Assembly (NCBI GenBank): GCA_964036045.1
Contig: OZ038378.1
Location: 180,352,288-180,416,287, forward strand
Direction: 5' to 3'
From: Eutreptiella sp. 'Long Island Sound 2002'
Taxonomy: Eukaryota > Euglenozoa > Euglenophyceae > Eutreptiales > Eutreptiaceae
DNA length: 64,000 bases
Part shown: piece after piece, positions 33,446 to 45,405 of the stretch
Position numbering within the stretch: the stretch's first letter is position 1
Layout of the letters: every line of letters starts with the position of its first letter
Notes under the pieces: model-generated
Databases searched by the model: none
The model's input: the letters and a program-made list of their open reading frames with translations, nothing else
Told to the model about the DNA's origin: nothing
Position numbers and translations under genes: made by a program

Positions 33446-33568
33446 ATCAACGTGCGCCCCGGAAGCAGCATCCGACGGATTTCGAGTGGATGGATGGCTT
33501 CGACAAAGGCCCTGGTGATGCCATGATGCTGGACATGTATGGCAGGCCCGTCCTGCCAATGCACGCAG
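33446..33568 (+). CDS. module exon 21 (diverged)
   Basis: Acceptor cctcgcag, donor GCAG/gtgtcg, 123 bp, phase 1. Reads QRAPRKQHPTDFEWMDGFDK, then GPGDAMMLDMYGRPVLPMHAG. The kinase-type Ser is Thr (RKQHPT). The TGRP end is lost but length and phase are kept. Confidence 0.75.
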
Positions 33569-34872
33569 GTGTCGTGCACGTGCGTTGGGGCATTGTTGGG
33601 GCCGTCGATTTTGCGCTCCCGTTTTTCGGTTGGAATAGGCACGGCTGTGCTTTGGGTGTTATGTTGCTGATTGGGAAGGGGATTTGTTGGCTTTGCTGTG
33701 TATTTGGGCTGGCCAAAGGTCCGTGATATGCACTGACCCCAATTGTCTGTTCTTGGGTGCCATGTTCTGGGCATTTGTGTCAGCCTGTCGTCCCTTGTCC
33801 ACACAACACTGGGTGTTGTGCCTTGGTGCCTCTGCCGTTGTTTGCGCAGGGGTGGGGGCGAGGGGCATTCCACAGACTCGGCATCATCAGAAGAATGATG
33901 GACTTCCGCAATCACGTCTGTCTAAGCAAATGGCGAGTTTGCAAGCACATTTCACAAGCCTCCACAAGCCCCCTCTGATTCCAACGGCCCAGGCAGATCC
34001 AGCAGCACGTGGTGCCTTCAGGCAGACCCGGGCAAAGGAAAAGGGCATATCGAAGCCGACCCGGGCGGGCGGGTCTAAGGCAGAAGGGGAAGCTGCAATT
34101 TGCTTGCTCCCATACACCAACTTTCTGCTTAAACCTTTTTGTATCCCTATCCCATCTCGCTCCATTTTTTTGACCCCCCGTGACCCCCGCCTTGCAGGCA
34201 GTCTGAGTACCCTGAAACATGATGGAAATATGGTGCAATGTTTGGAGTAAACAGGTCGAAATGCGTTCAGCGCAATGTGCATTCAGTTTTGATGAGAAAT
34301 CGCAAGTATTGGGCCCTCCTGTATCATAATGTTCGCGCTTTTTGTCTCGTTTTTTTTTTTTGCTTTGCTACACACATGTAAATGCTTGCACGCACAGCAA
34401 CAACAGTGCTCTGCAGGTGAGTTTCAACATAGTCTGGGAGGCGATTTCTGACATTGGGGGTCTGGAACGATTTGCTGGAAAGAGAGGGGCATTCCACCTT
34501 AGATCCTAAGGCTGTAAGGGGGGTCCAACCGCTAATCTATTGTGTAATGGAGGGTGTCATGGCCTCCTTACCCCACCCATAAGCAAGTTGGAGCGGGCCA
34601 AGCCCCGGGGGGGGGGGGGGCGACTCCGCGGGTCCTAGGACGCCAACTACCCCTGCCCCCCCCCCCCCCCCCTAGGGGCCTTCGGCCAACAATTAGTTGC
34701 CAAAGGTGTCGCCCCCAGGCGTCCATGGGCGCCTAAGGCGCCCGATGCTCCATGAACACCAAAGGTGCCCTAAGGAAAATTTTGTCCAATTTGCACCCCA
34801 ACAGTATCCTTAAACCCAACCTTGACTCTAACACCCACCCCCAACCCTCAGCCTACTCCTATCCCTACACCT
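33569..34872. other. intron or spacer
   Basis: Unassigned ORFs (33684-34250 + strand has no recognisable domain). 34585-34740 resembles, in inverted form, the G/C-rich tail of the telomere-tailed repeat (ccaactacccctgccccc, ggggccttcggccaaca). 34800-34870 has degenerate CCCTA words. Confidence 0.45.
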
Positions 34873-36089
34873 AATCAAGACTGAATATTGGGACCGAGCT
34901 GGTGGGGGAGGAAACATCAGCTATGACTGGTGAGGGACATCAAGAATGATTCACACATTGATGGCTCTTGACAAAGTGAAATCAGCTTGCAAGTGAACCC
35001 CATCACCACGAGGCCCACTTTCAAGGCTTTTTGGACTTCTGAGGGGCCAAAATACCCCAAAATGGACTTCTGAGGGGCCAAAATACCCCAAAATGGGCTC
35101 AAAATGGGCTCAAAGTGGGCTCATTTCACCCGTTTGTGCACCCCAAATGGTCTAGGATGAGGTTTGGAAAAATGCGTTTTTGACCCATTTTTGACCCATT
35201 TTTGGTCCCAAAACAGCCCATTTTCAAGGCATTTTGGGATTTTCGGAGGACCAAAATGGGCCACCACCACCTGAAAACGGTCCAAAAACACTTGTTTTTA
35301 GCGTCGCACATGGTCTAGGATCATTTTTGAGAAAAGTCATCTTTTTGCCCCTACTGGACCCTATTGACCCATTTGGGCACCCACCTGTTTGGGCTTGAGC
35401 TTGCAGCTTGCCGCAGCCTAGTGGGCCTGGGTACGGGGGATCTAGGCGTCCGTTTGGGCAATTTTGAGGGGTGGAAACCCCAAAAAGTGGGGGGTTGCGG
35501 GTGGAGTAGGTGCCCTCGGAATCGCATTTTGAGCCATGTAGCCAAAGATATGGCCTATTCTTGGTTTGAGGCTGTCGGCATTTGGAGCTTCCAGGGGCCT
35601 TTTTGGGCCGTTTCCCGGACATATCATTGAGTTAGAGGGCCGCAAAGAGCTCGTTGACACGGGGAAGTCAAGCCGCACGTGGGGTGTACCCACCGTTTCC
35701 CTTCGTTTGGCCGTTTTGAATGTGTTCCAGGGCTTTTTTGGCCCAAAAATGGCTATTTTTGGCCCTAAACTGCAGTTTTTGAAACTGAGGTCTGCCACTT
35801 GCGAAGCCCGTTCCTGGCCGCCACCGTTGAGTTTCTTGCTCAAACTTTGTGTGATTGTACTTCACACCCATAGGTATCATCCACCAAAATTTCACCTGAA
35901 TCTGAAGCACCACGACGGATTTCTGATTTTTAGCCATTTCGTGCGTGCTGCTTGCTTGCTGCTTGCTGCTTGCTGCTTGCTGCTTGCTTGCTTGCTTGCT
36001 GCTAAACCTAGTAGGTCCACCCTAGACACTAAAAAGGGTTATAAAACCAAGACTGGTTCCACCAGCTCGGTGACCCTAACCCTAACCCT
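34873..36089 (+). repeat. telomere-tailed repeat, copy B
   Basis: Starts aatcaagactgaatattggg, runs through the AAAATGGGC-rich core and GCTT microsatellite (35946-36000) and ends in ccctaaccctaa, directly joined to copy C. Contains a local ~40-bp duplication (35030-35100, aaaatgg...ggggccaaaatacccc). Confidence 0.9.
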
Positions 36090-37625
36090 AATCAAGACTG
36101 AATATTGGGACCGAGCTGGTGGGGGAGGGAACATCAGCTATGACTGGTGAGGGACATCAAGAATGATTCACATATTGATGGCTCTTGACAAAGTGAAATC
36201 AGCTTGCAAGTGAACCCCATCACCACAAGGCCCACTTTCAAGGCTTTTTGGACTTCTGAGGGGCCAAAATGCCCCAAAATGGGCTCAAAATGGGCTCATT
36301 TCACCTGTTTGTGCACCCCAAATGGTCTAGGATGAGGTTTGGAAAAATGTGTTTGTGACCCATTTTTGACCCATTTTTGGTCCCAAAACAGCCCAATTTC
36401 AAGGCATTTTGGGATTTTCGGAGGACCAAAATGGGCCACCACAAGCTCAAAACGGTCCAAAAACACTTGTTTTAGCGTCGCACATGGTCTAGGATCATTT
36501 TTGAGAAAAGTCATCTTTTTGCCCCTACTGGACCCTGTTGACCCATTTGGGCACCCACCTACATGTTTGGGCTTGAGCTTGCAGCTTGCCGCAGCCTACT
36601 GGGCCTAGGTATTGGGGTCTAGGCGTCCGTTTGGGCAATTTTGAGGGGTGGAAACCACAAAAAGTGGGGGGTTGCGGGTGGAGTAGGTGCCCTCGGAATC
36701 GCATTTTGAGCCATGTAGCCAAAGATATGGCCTATTCTTGGTTTGAGGCTGTCGGCATTTGGAGCTTCTGCGGGCTTTTTGGGCCGTTTCCGGGACATAT
36801 CATGGAGTTAGAGGGCCGCAAAGGGCTCGTTGACATGGGGAAGTCAAGCCGCGCGTGGAGTGTACCCACCGTTCCCCTTCATTTGGCCGTTTTGAATGGG
36901 TTCCAGGGCTTTTTTGGCCCAAAAATGGCTGTTTTTGGCCCTAAACTGCAGTTTTTGAAACCGAGGTCCGCCACTTGCGAAGCCCGTTCCTGGCCGCCAC
37001 CGTTGAGTTTCTTGCTCAAACTTTGTGTGATTGTACTTCACACCCATAGGTATCATCCACCAAAATTTCACCCGAATCCGAAGCACCACGACGGAGTTGT
37101 GATTTTTAGCCATTTCGTGCGTGCTGCTTGCTGCTTGCTTGCTTGCTGCTAAACCTGGTAGGTCCACCCTAGACACTAAAAAGGGTTATAAAACCAAGAC
37201 TGGTTCCACCAGCTCGGTGACCCTAGCCCTAACCCTAACCCTGGCTCTCACCCTAGGCTAGGGTCAGAGTGAGTGTTGGGGTCCAAAATAGAGCAATGAT
37301 GTGGCAAAAGCAGCCATGAACGAAATTGGGGGGATCTTGTTCAGCCCAATCAACATGGCTGGCATGGCCAAACCAACTGGCTGCAAAGGTTAGGGTTAGG
37401 TTTATGGTGATGGTATGGTTAGAGGGAGGGCAAGGGGAGGTAAGGGGCGCCTGTGCCCCCCTCCCCCCCCCCCCAAACACCCCAAATCGCCCCACCTGGA
37501 CCCCCCCCCCCCCACCGACCCTCCCGGACCCCCCTCCCCCCCCAACCGACCCTCCCGGAGCCCCCCCCCCCCAAGCCCCTCCTAGACCCCCCCCCCCAAT
37601 CGCCCCTCCCTGAACCCCCCTCCAA

Positions 37626-37661
<36 letters not shown>

Positions 37662-37740
37662 GGGGCCTCCGGCCAACAGTTAGTTGGGGGGGTAGTTGGC
37701 GTCCAGAACCGAGGGGTTGCCCCCCCCGGGGGCCAAGCCT
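36090..37740 (+). repeat. telomere-tailed repeat, copy C with C-rich tail
   Basis: Same core as A and B. The CCCTAA tract (37220-37245) ends in the palindrome accctaggctagggt. A ttagggttagg tract in the opposite sense lies at 37388-37400. Then CCCCCCCACCGACCCTCC units, poly-C (37628-37659) and aaggggcctccggccaacagttagttg. Confidence 0.9.
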
Positions 37741-37881
37741 GGCTGTGTTGGTTGCTTCTATGTAGTTTAGTCCACTTGTTGCTTGGATCTGCTTCTCCTT
37801 GTTGTTGCAAGAGCACAATTGAGGTTGCTGATCTTTTCACATTCATAGAAATTGCCGTCATCCCGCCGACACAACGGACAG

Positions 37882-37950
37882 CGCGGCGTGCATCAGAGGA
37901 CGACTGGGATGCAGCTGCAAGGCCCGTCACTGGTCAACGCCTGCAACCAC
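37882..37950 (+). CDS. module exon 22 (internally deleted)
   Basis: Acceptor acggacag, donor CCAC/gtatga, 69 bp, phase 1 at both ends. Reads RRASEDDWDAAARPVTGQRLQP. It keeps the RRAS start and the ARPVTGQ end but lacks about 17 central codons (the FDKDP and LDE part). A deletion in an exact multiple of three with intact sites suggests it may still be used. Confidence 0.55.
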
Positions 37951-38559
37951 GTATGACTGCATGTTGATGCTGCTGTGCTGCTGAGTACCAAAGACGCATG
38001 AAGTGGGGACAGAGCCTCTGGAATGCTGACCCTGTGTAACAGAGCCGTCAACGAGGAACTTCTGGAACCGGTCCCCTCAGAGGATAGCTCGCATCCATTG
38101 CTGTGCTTCTTTCTATTGTATGTACTACGCGGTAACCAGCGAGCATTTATGGAACACCGCTCCACGGTGCACCTCCTCTGTGTTAGGGGCGTGGCCGTGG
38201 GTTCAACCGCATCGCATTGACAAAGTGGTTAGCATTTTTCTGCACGCACTTGTTACAATAAGATACGTGTGGAGTTGCAAGTTGGTGAATGCGTAAGTGC
38301 CTGCCCTTCGGAGCAGAAGGCCCTTTTGGGCCCCCAAAACGGGTCACCATGGGTGACAGACGGGTCAACAAGGTGTCGAAGAGGTGAGGAAAAGGGTCTT
38401 TTCATCCTGTTTGTGGGGTTGATTGCATCTCCCGCAAAAATGTGTGCCCATTTCAATCAAGTTCACGGTCTATGGTATCATCCATCACCATCCGGGCGGA
38501 ATGCGAGCCATTAGAACCGATATCTGATTTTCATCCATCTCACACGTGCTTGCTTCTTG

Positions 38560-38601
<42 letters not shown>

Positions 38602-38660
38602 GCTGCTGTTATTAATGCTGCCACGGTTGTTGCCACTGCTTGCTAGAAACCTTTTGTCCA
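37951..38660. other. intron with decayed telomere-tailed repeat and CTG run
   Basis: 38440-38560 (tatggtatcatccatcacc ... cacacgtgcttgctt) matches the 3' core of copies A-C, heavily diverged. It ends in a (CTG/TGC)n microsatellite at 38556-38602, where the others have GCTT. Confidence 0.6.
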
Positions 38661-38827
38661 TCCCAGACACACTCAAGGTGATACAACCTTTCTGTGTACA
38701 GTAGCTCGGTGCCGAACTGACGACACCAGCTCGATGCATCATATCCGATGCAGCGAGAAGATTTGGTTGCATTAGCCTTGCCATTGTGCAGTCCCCAAAA
38801 CAAGGAGTGGACCCATGGTGACGCATT

Positions 38828-39223
38828 TCACCACACTGCTCGGTTTGCATCCAATTCTGAAAATTGCAAGTATCCTGAAGTGGGGAGTTGATTCACTCTT
38901 GACCTCCACACCTGCTTGATGTTCATGCATGAGGTCATAACCTCTGTTTGTCCAACTGTCATGACCTGGCCTCGAAAGGCGCATGCAATGACCCCAAAAA
39001 ACTGAATTTTCCACATTTGCCTACTTTGGATGGGTTTGAACACAATGCATTGCCTCAACGGCCCCCCTTTTGGAGTGGCCTCTTGCACAACACATAGCCC
39101 TTTCAACACACTATTGGCAATTGAAAGTGGTGCATTAGGGCCATTGTGCGCACGCCAGGGTAGGGTTGCGATCAAAAAGGGGTCAAAAATGTGGCAACAA
39201 GCCCCAGCCCCTATAACACCCAT
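38828..39223 (-). CDS. open - strand ORF, unrecognised
   Basis: 131 codons without a stop, with protein-like composition: IFDPFLIATLPWRAHNGPNA, GGPLRQCIVFKPIQSRQMWK, IQFFGVIACAFRGQVMTVGQ. It continues open beyond the listed start on the 5' side only briefly. No domain recognised. Could be part of a transposon lying in an intron of the module gene. Confidence 0.35.
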   Translation of the reverse strand: MGVIGAGACCHIFDPFLIATLPWRAHNGPNAPLSIANSVLKGLCVVQEATPKGGPLRQCIVFKPIQSRQMWKIQFFGVIACAFRGQVMTVGQTEVMTSCMNIKQVWRSRVNQLPTSGYLQFSELDANRAVW

Positions 39224-39706
39224 TCATTTTGACTCACGAACGGGTTGCTGTGGCTGTCGATGGGGAATATGCAGCGGCATTTGGCCAGTGGCTTTCCTAG
39301 AGATTGCCTGTGCGCACTGCTTACGGTCCTGATGGTTGGATGTGAGGCGGGGCATCAAGGTCCGCCAGAGAAGCCACGCCGTGACCATCCCCTGACCAAG
39401 ATGGTTCGGGGTTGTCCGTGCCGTGAGCCCTCCTCTTCCCTCTGCTGGCTCCCTTTGTGGCCAAGAGCACAAGATGACATGTTTGTGAGGCGGTTTTCGC
39501 GGGAACGAGGAGCTGGGGCCACGCCCACTGCCACCCGTTTTGATGTGATTTCACTCCGATGTTGTGGGAACGAGGAACAAATTCCCAACCAACCACCTGT
39601 TTGTGGGTCTGTCCACGTTTGCCCCCGTCGGACCGACATTGTCCACGACTTCGGCCATGCTTCTGCAAAGGCCGGGTTCCGGATCACCTTTTCTCTTGGC
39701 ACTGGG

Positions 39707-40022
39707 ACGTACCGTAACCCCCCCCCCCCCTGTCCAAGCAACACATTGGTTTCGTCATTTTTCTCATTGTGGATTTTGGCCGTGTTTTTTTTTATTGGTC
39801 CTACTGTGTGCTGTGTGTGCTGTCTGATACCTGGGCTTTGAGGTGCATGATGTCCATATTTTGTTTCAAGGAAGCTGATTTGGGCATGATGGCCCTTGTA
39901 GCATATTTTGCCCCTTGGTTTTCAAAATAGTACACCATTTTCTTGTCCAAGCAACACGTTGGTTCCGTCAATTTCTGGTCATTTACCGTTGCTTGGACAA
40001 AATGGGGGGGGGGGCGGTACGT
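39707..40022. mobile_element. MITE-like element with ~36-bp inverted ends
   Basis: Left end acgtaccgtaac(C)ntgtccaagcaac, right end the complement of gttgcttggacaaaat(G)ncggtacgt. Within it, gtccaagcaacacgttggtt (39944) directly repeats 39731. No ORF of note. It ends about 90 bp before the acceptor of exon 23. Confidence 0.7.
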
Positions 40023-40111
40023 TGGCTCCGCAAACCTTGCTTCACCTTCCCTCGCAACCCCATTCACTGTGCACTCGGTGAGGCATGCACTGCCGTGGCA
40101 CCCCCTCGCAG

Positions 40112-40225
40112 CCGGACGTGCGCACCACAAGCGGCATCCGTCGGATTTCGAGTGGATGGACGGCTTCGAGGATGGCCCCGGGGATGCCATGATGCTGGAC
40201 GCGTATGGCCGGCGAATGCCTGCAG
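40112..40225 (+). CDS. module exon 23 (diverged)
   Basis: Acceptor cccctcgcag, donor GCAG/gtgtcg, 114 bp, phase 1. Reads GRAHHKRHPSDFEWMDGFED, then GPGDAMMLDAYGRRMPAG. Closest to exon 21 (shared GPGDAMMLD and DFEWMDGF). Confidence 0.75.
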
Positions 40226-41269
<1,044 letters not shown>

Positions 41270-41416
41270 GTGGGAGTGCGGCCACCTCTCCATCGAAGGT
41301 GCAATGGATGAACTTGCGCGATGGCAGCCGCACCCCAGCCGAGGCCTGTATGCTGTCCCAGATCCGACTGGACATGCGCAATGCAGGTCAGATGCGACTG
41401 GACATGCGCAACGCAG
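41270..41416 (+). CDS. module exon 24 (type C)
   Basis: Acceptor aattgttgcag, phase 1. Reads SPSKVQWMNLRDGSRTPAEA, then CMLSQIRLDMRNAG. Two phase-1 donors are available: GCAG/gtcaga at 41386 or GCAG/gtgtct at 41416, because 27-30 bp (actggacatgcgcaaygcag) are duplicated, giving 117 or 147 bp. S-x-V-x-WM and PxxAxxL keep the module outline, but DKDP and GRP are gone. Confidence 0.6.
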
Positions 41417-42070
41417 GTGTCTGCACCCTGTGCCCCCTCATGTCCTGCCGAGCAGGTGTCCACCCTTTTTCAAGGCACGCCCACGCATCGGATTGTGTGT
41501 GTGTCAACAACCCTCGTCTCCGCGTCAATCACCTTTCCGTTCACATGTCATTGCCTCTCACGCATGTTGGGACTGCATACAAGCCATCGCGCGTCCCAAT
41601 GCCGAGTCGCCCTGGCCATTGTGTGTTGCTGTTAGTGGCATCATTGCGTATGCCTATTGTGTCAGATAATATGTCTGCCCCGAACTCCAGCTGGAATTGG
41701 TCTCAGACCTTACTACTCAGCCATGCATTAGAACGGGAGACAGCCATAGGAGGAGAATTCCCCCCCTACCCCCCCTCCCACATTGGAGGCCCCCCCATGC
41801 TGACCCAGATTTTGTGGTGGCAAAAGATGCAATTCTACTGAATGACATCATACATATATTGGGGTATGCACGCGAACACACACCAAAATGTGGGTATGTG
41901 GATCTCACACGTGAGCTTGATCCAACAACCTCTCTGAGGTGATTTTATGTACTACAAATGAAATCAGTTTTCCTGATGTCTAACCCTTTGTAAATTCATC
42001 AACTTCGGAGACAAAATTATCCCCCAATGAATTTTTCGATTTTGACCTCCCCCCCCCCCTGTACCTAGGG
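41417..42070. other. intron
   Basis: No recognised feature. C runs near 41760-41800 and 42040-42060. Confidence 0.4.
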
Positions 42071-42445
42071 GGGGATTCAAAACTTGATTGTGTGTTGGTT
42101 CAGACCCAGGTCCCAGGTCCGAGAGAACTTTTTTCTTCCATATGGACCCCTAACCAATGGTGGGGATCCGGGCTCTATCTCCTGGTTTCCAATTTCAGCG
42201 CCCTAATGGGGCCACTAGTATGGACTACACCGTTTTTGGGCCGTTTTTGGGTCGTTTCACTGCGGTGTGCACAACTTGGCCGGCCTATAGCCGACACTGT
42301 GTGTCGCTCTAGACCCAGGTCCTGGAGATTTTTTTTCTTCTGTATGTCTCCTAACCAATGGCAGGGGTCCCGGGTTCCAGCTCCTAGTTTCCAATTTTGG
42401 CCCCCTCTATGTGGCCCCACTGGATTTTCAGACCGCCATAGATTA
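42071..42445 (+). repeat. diverged ~210-bp tandem duplication
   Basis: Two halves share acccaggtcc, ttttttcttc, cctaaccaatgg-ggggatccggg and cctggtttccaatttc words in the same order (42098-42210 and 42310-42420). Confidence 0.65.
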
Positions 42446-43547
42446 GTTGATAGATTGCAATTTCTGGGTGACCTCCGCCAACCCCCAAGGACCGCCTGCA
42501 TAAGTGGTTTTTGTAAGTTGGTTCAGTTTCAGCATCTTCGATTTTTCGGATCATCCATCATCATCATCCATCATCCAATCACAAGAGGGATCACGATTTT
42601 AGATTCTCTGGCCAGAACCCACTTTCACACCAAACCAACGTCAAAACAGGTCCACTCTACACCATTACAGACACCCTAAGTTGGCAGCATTTTGGACTTC
42701 ATTTTGAGTTCTTTATGCGTCAGACTGATGAAGACGGTATGGTGATTGTCGTCATTTTGGGTTCTCTCCACTTGGAGTTCCTGAGACGGCAGGATATACA
42801 CAGCCATTGCATGTTCACTCTGCTTGGAGTCCTCAAGACGGCAGACCTCCTCGAGATGCCAAGCCGAAGGCAATAGAATTTTGGTTCCAGACCTCCTCCC
42901 CACCCCCACCCCCTCCTCCCTTCAAAATGTAATGTAACATTGTTACTACTCCTGTCTGACCCTTCTCGTTCCTCCGTAGTCCCTTCCTGTTGCTGACACG
43001 TGATAACCGTCGAACGTGTATTTAAAAGGTGTTGCTTGGAGGCACAATCTCTACAGTAGCGGACGAGCGGCCGAAATGGCTTTTGATTTTCATGAGGGCA
43101 GAGTTGCACTTGAGAGCAAAGCCCTTGTAGACCCTTCTGCTGCCGTGGCTGCAGGGTCAGGTGCCTGTTGCAATGGTGGACAGTAGGCCCAGTGCGTCAG
43201 CCCCACCCCCCAGCAGCCCTTAGCCTTTATGGCAACCCCCAACCCCCCAACATGACACTCTGGAGGGTGCAAGACACATAAAATGATGCCCAGACCCTGC
43301 TCAGAAACCAAAGTACGATTCTGCGGATCATGTGCTTGGCAAAAAACGCCGTACTCAGCCCTGAAGAGAAATGATGACAGAAATTGCACTGCAAAGCGGC
43401 ATTTTCGATGACTCAAAGAAAACAGAAATGTATTTTGTTCCATGACAGTTGGTGCGTCAACTGTCACCGTCGCATGCGATGCACCCGGGGACATGTGGTG
43501 TGTTGTGGGCCGCGTCTACTGCGGCATGCGGTTTATTTGTGTTGCAG
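42446..43547. other. intron with inverted-repeat element at its end
   Basis: 42535-42600 has atcatccatc repeats. 43308-43466 is one arm of a dispersed element described separately. Nothing else assigned. Confidence 0.4.
43308..43466 (+). repeat. dispersed ~160-bp element, copy 1
   Basis: Matches 47494-47654 in reverse orientation along its full length. It ends in tgacagttg-gtgcgt-caactgtca, itself nearly palindromic. Two opposed copies 4 kb apart. Confidence 0.8.
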
Positions 43548-43676
43548 ACCCGATGTATGTCGATGAGGTCCAATGGATGAACAGGAGTGTGGAATGGACT
43601 GGCAGTAGGACACCGGCAGAGGCGCAAATGTTGTCCCAGATCCGGCCCGACATGTTGTCGCAGTACCGATTTGGAG
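43548..43676 (+). CDS. module exon 25 (type C)
   Basis: Acceptor tgtgttgcag, donor GGAG/gtcctc, 129 bp, phase 1. Reads DPMYVDEVQWMNRSVEWTGS, then RTPAEAQMLSQIRPDMLSQY. Shares VQWMN, GSRTPAEA and MLSQIR with exon 24 and no other protein I know. Confidence 0.6.
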
Positions 43677-44469
43677 GTCCTCACAGTCTCTCCTTCCAAG
43701 CCTCAGTGTGCTTATGTGTCCCCTCTCAGGCCAGGGCATTCCTCATTGCGTTGAGTTGTGGTTTCCGGTCTTTTCCAGAAGGACCCACATTCCCCCCTCC
43801 CGCATTTTTCCAAAATTGATCCCAGACTGCCTGGGATGCTCAAGCAAATGAAACTGATTTGAGTTGTCAAACACCAACTGCCATCAGGTGAGTATCCATG
43901 TCAACTGATTGGCCAACTGCTGTTGCCCACTGGCCTTGCGCTGTTGACTGCTGTCCCCCGCAAAATCTTGTGGGAGAGGGGCAGCAGAACAACACCTGTT
44001 TTGTGCCTTAAGGGCGGTGCCGTTCGTTGCATTTTGCCAAGATCTTCCGATGACTGACCTTTTGGATAAATGGTTTCAGTGGTTGACTAACGATGACCAA
44101 CAGCCTATTGATCGTTTTTGGCCCTCAATTGACGGCCGTGGGTGATCGAGTGCCGGCAGACAGTGGGAATGTGTCGTGCTACTCGCAAATGATTGCAGAA
44201 TGAACGTGACAGTCACCGTAGCTTGCCGACGTGTTGAGGGGGAGATACCCGTGGGGTGCATGCACGGAACACGCGGAACGCATTCCCATCACACAAAAAG
44301 ACTTATGTGCGTTGTGCGGTGCATTTTTCGGCGCAATTTGTGTGGGATTTATACCTCTAATCTACAACCCTCTCCCCATCTCTAGATGGATCCGCAGCAC
44401 AGCTCTAGGGTGTGCCACAGGCAGACAAGGTGGGAATGGCCCTGAAGAATGTTTGGGTCAAGGCTTGGG
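43677..44469. other. spacer, no gene recognised
   Basis: Unique sequence. Poor ORFs. Confidence 0.4.
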
Positions 44470-45405
44470 TTTGGTGGGCCATGATGGGTCCAAATGGGCT
44501 CAAAATGGGCTAGCCGTTGCCAGTAATAAGACAGCAGTTGGAGCTGAATCAGCAGAATTCCTTCATTACTTGCCTTTAGTTCGCGGATGACCGCCGGCCT
44601 AAGGGTGTCTGACCCATTTCTGACCCATTTTAGTCCCAAAGGCCCATTTTCAAGGCTTTGTGGCAGCTTTGGCTAGCCAGAACAGGCCCAAAACTAAGCT
44701 TAGACCACTTATTTCGTCTGGGATCTTTTTGCAAAAACTTATTTTTTCCCCTGGGGTACCAAGTGGACCCTTTTTGGCTCCAACAGGTTTAGACTCAAGC
44801 TCACTGTTTGCTGGAGCCAAGTGGGCGCATGGGGATCTAGGCGTCTGTTTGGGCGATTTACAGGGTGTAAAAGCCGCAAAAAGTGGGGGGTGGGGAGTGG
44901 TCTAGGTGCCCTCAGAAATCAGTTTTTGAGCCACATAGCCCAAGATGCAGCCCATTCTTGGTTTTGGGGCTGTGCAGCCAGCACTGCGCAGGCGCAGCCA
45001 ACACTGCACAGATTTTAGGCTGTTTTGGGCCATTTTTTGGATGTTTCTCCGACACATAATGGAGTTAGAGTCCACCACGAGGCTCATTGATGTGAAACCA
45101 AGCCGGTTGCGGCACATGCCACCCGTTTTCCTTCGTTTGGGTGTTTTGAACGGGTTTCAAGGCTGTTTTGAGTGAAAAATGGCTGTTTCGGCCCAAAACT
45201 GTGCAGATTCGGGAGGGCAACTCTCGAGTTGGTGTGCATGCCTCGGGCCGCCACTAATGAGTTGGGGGCTCATGATTCAGGAAGGCTATGTGTTGATTCA
45301 AAGGATGGCTGCAGTAGAACAGAGCTCCAAGCGTTGGTCCAGAGTAATGGCCAAAATGGAAAGGAGACGTGCTGCTTGCTTGTTTTTGTTGCTAGCTCGC
45401 TAGAT
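44470..45405 (+). repeat. telomere-tailed repeat, old copy D
   Basis: gggctcaaaatgggc, ctgacccattttagtccc, gtgggcgcatggggatctaggcgtctgtttggg and cacataatggagttagag match the core of copies A-C in order, with many changes. Lacks the CCCTAA and poly-C tail. Confidence 0.75.

Noticed and set aside
37220-37402. Telomere fusion point
   Set aside because: A head-to-head fusion would read TTAGGG then CCCTAA on one strand. Here the order is CCCTAA then TTAGGG with 140 bp between, and the tracts are part of a repeat unit.
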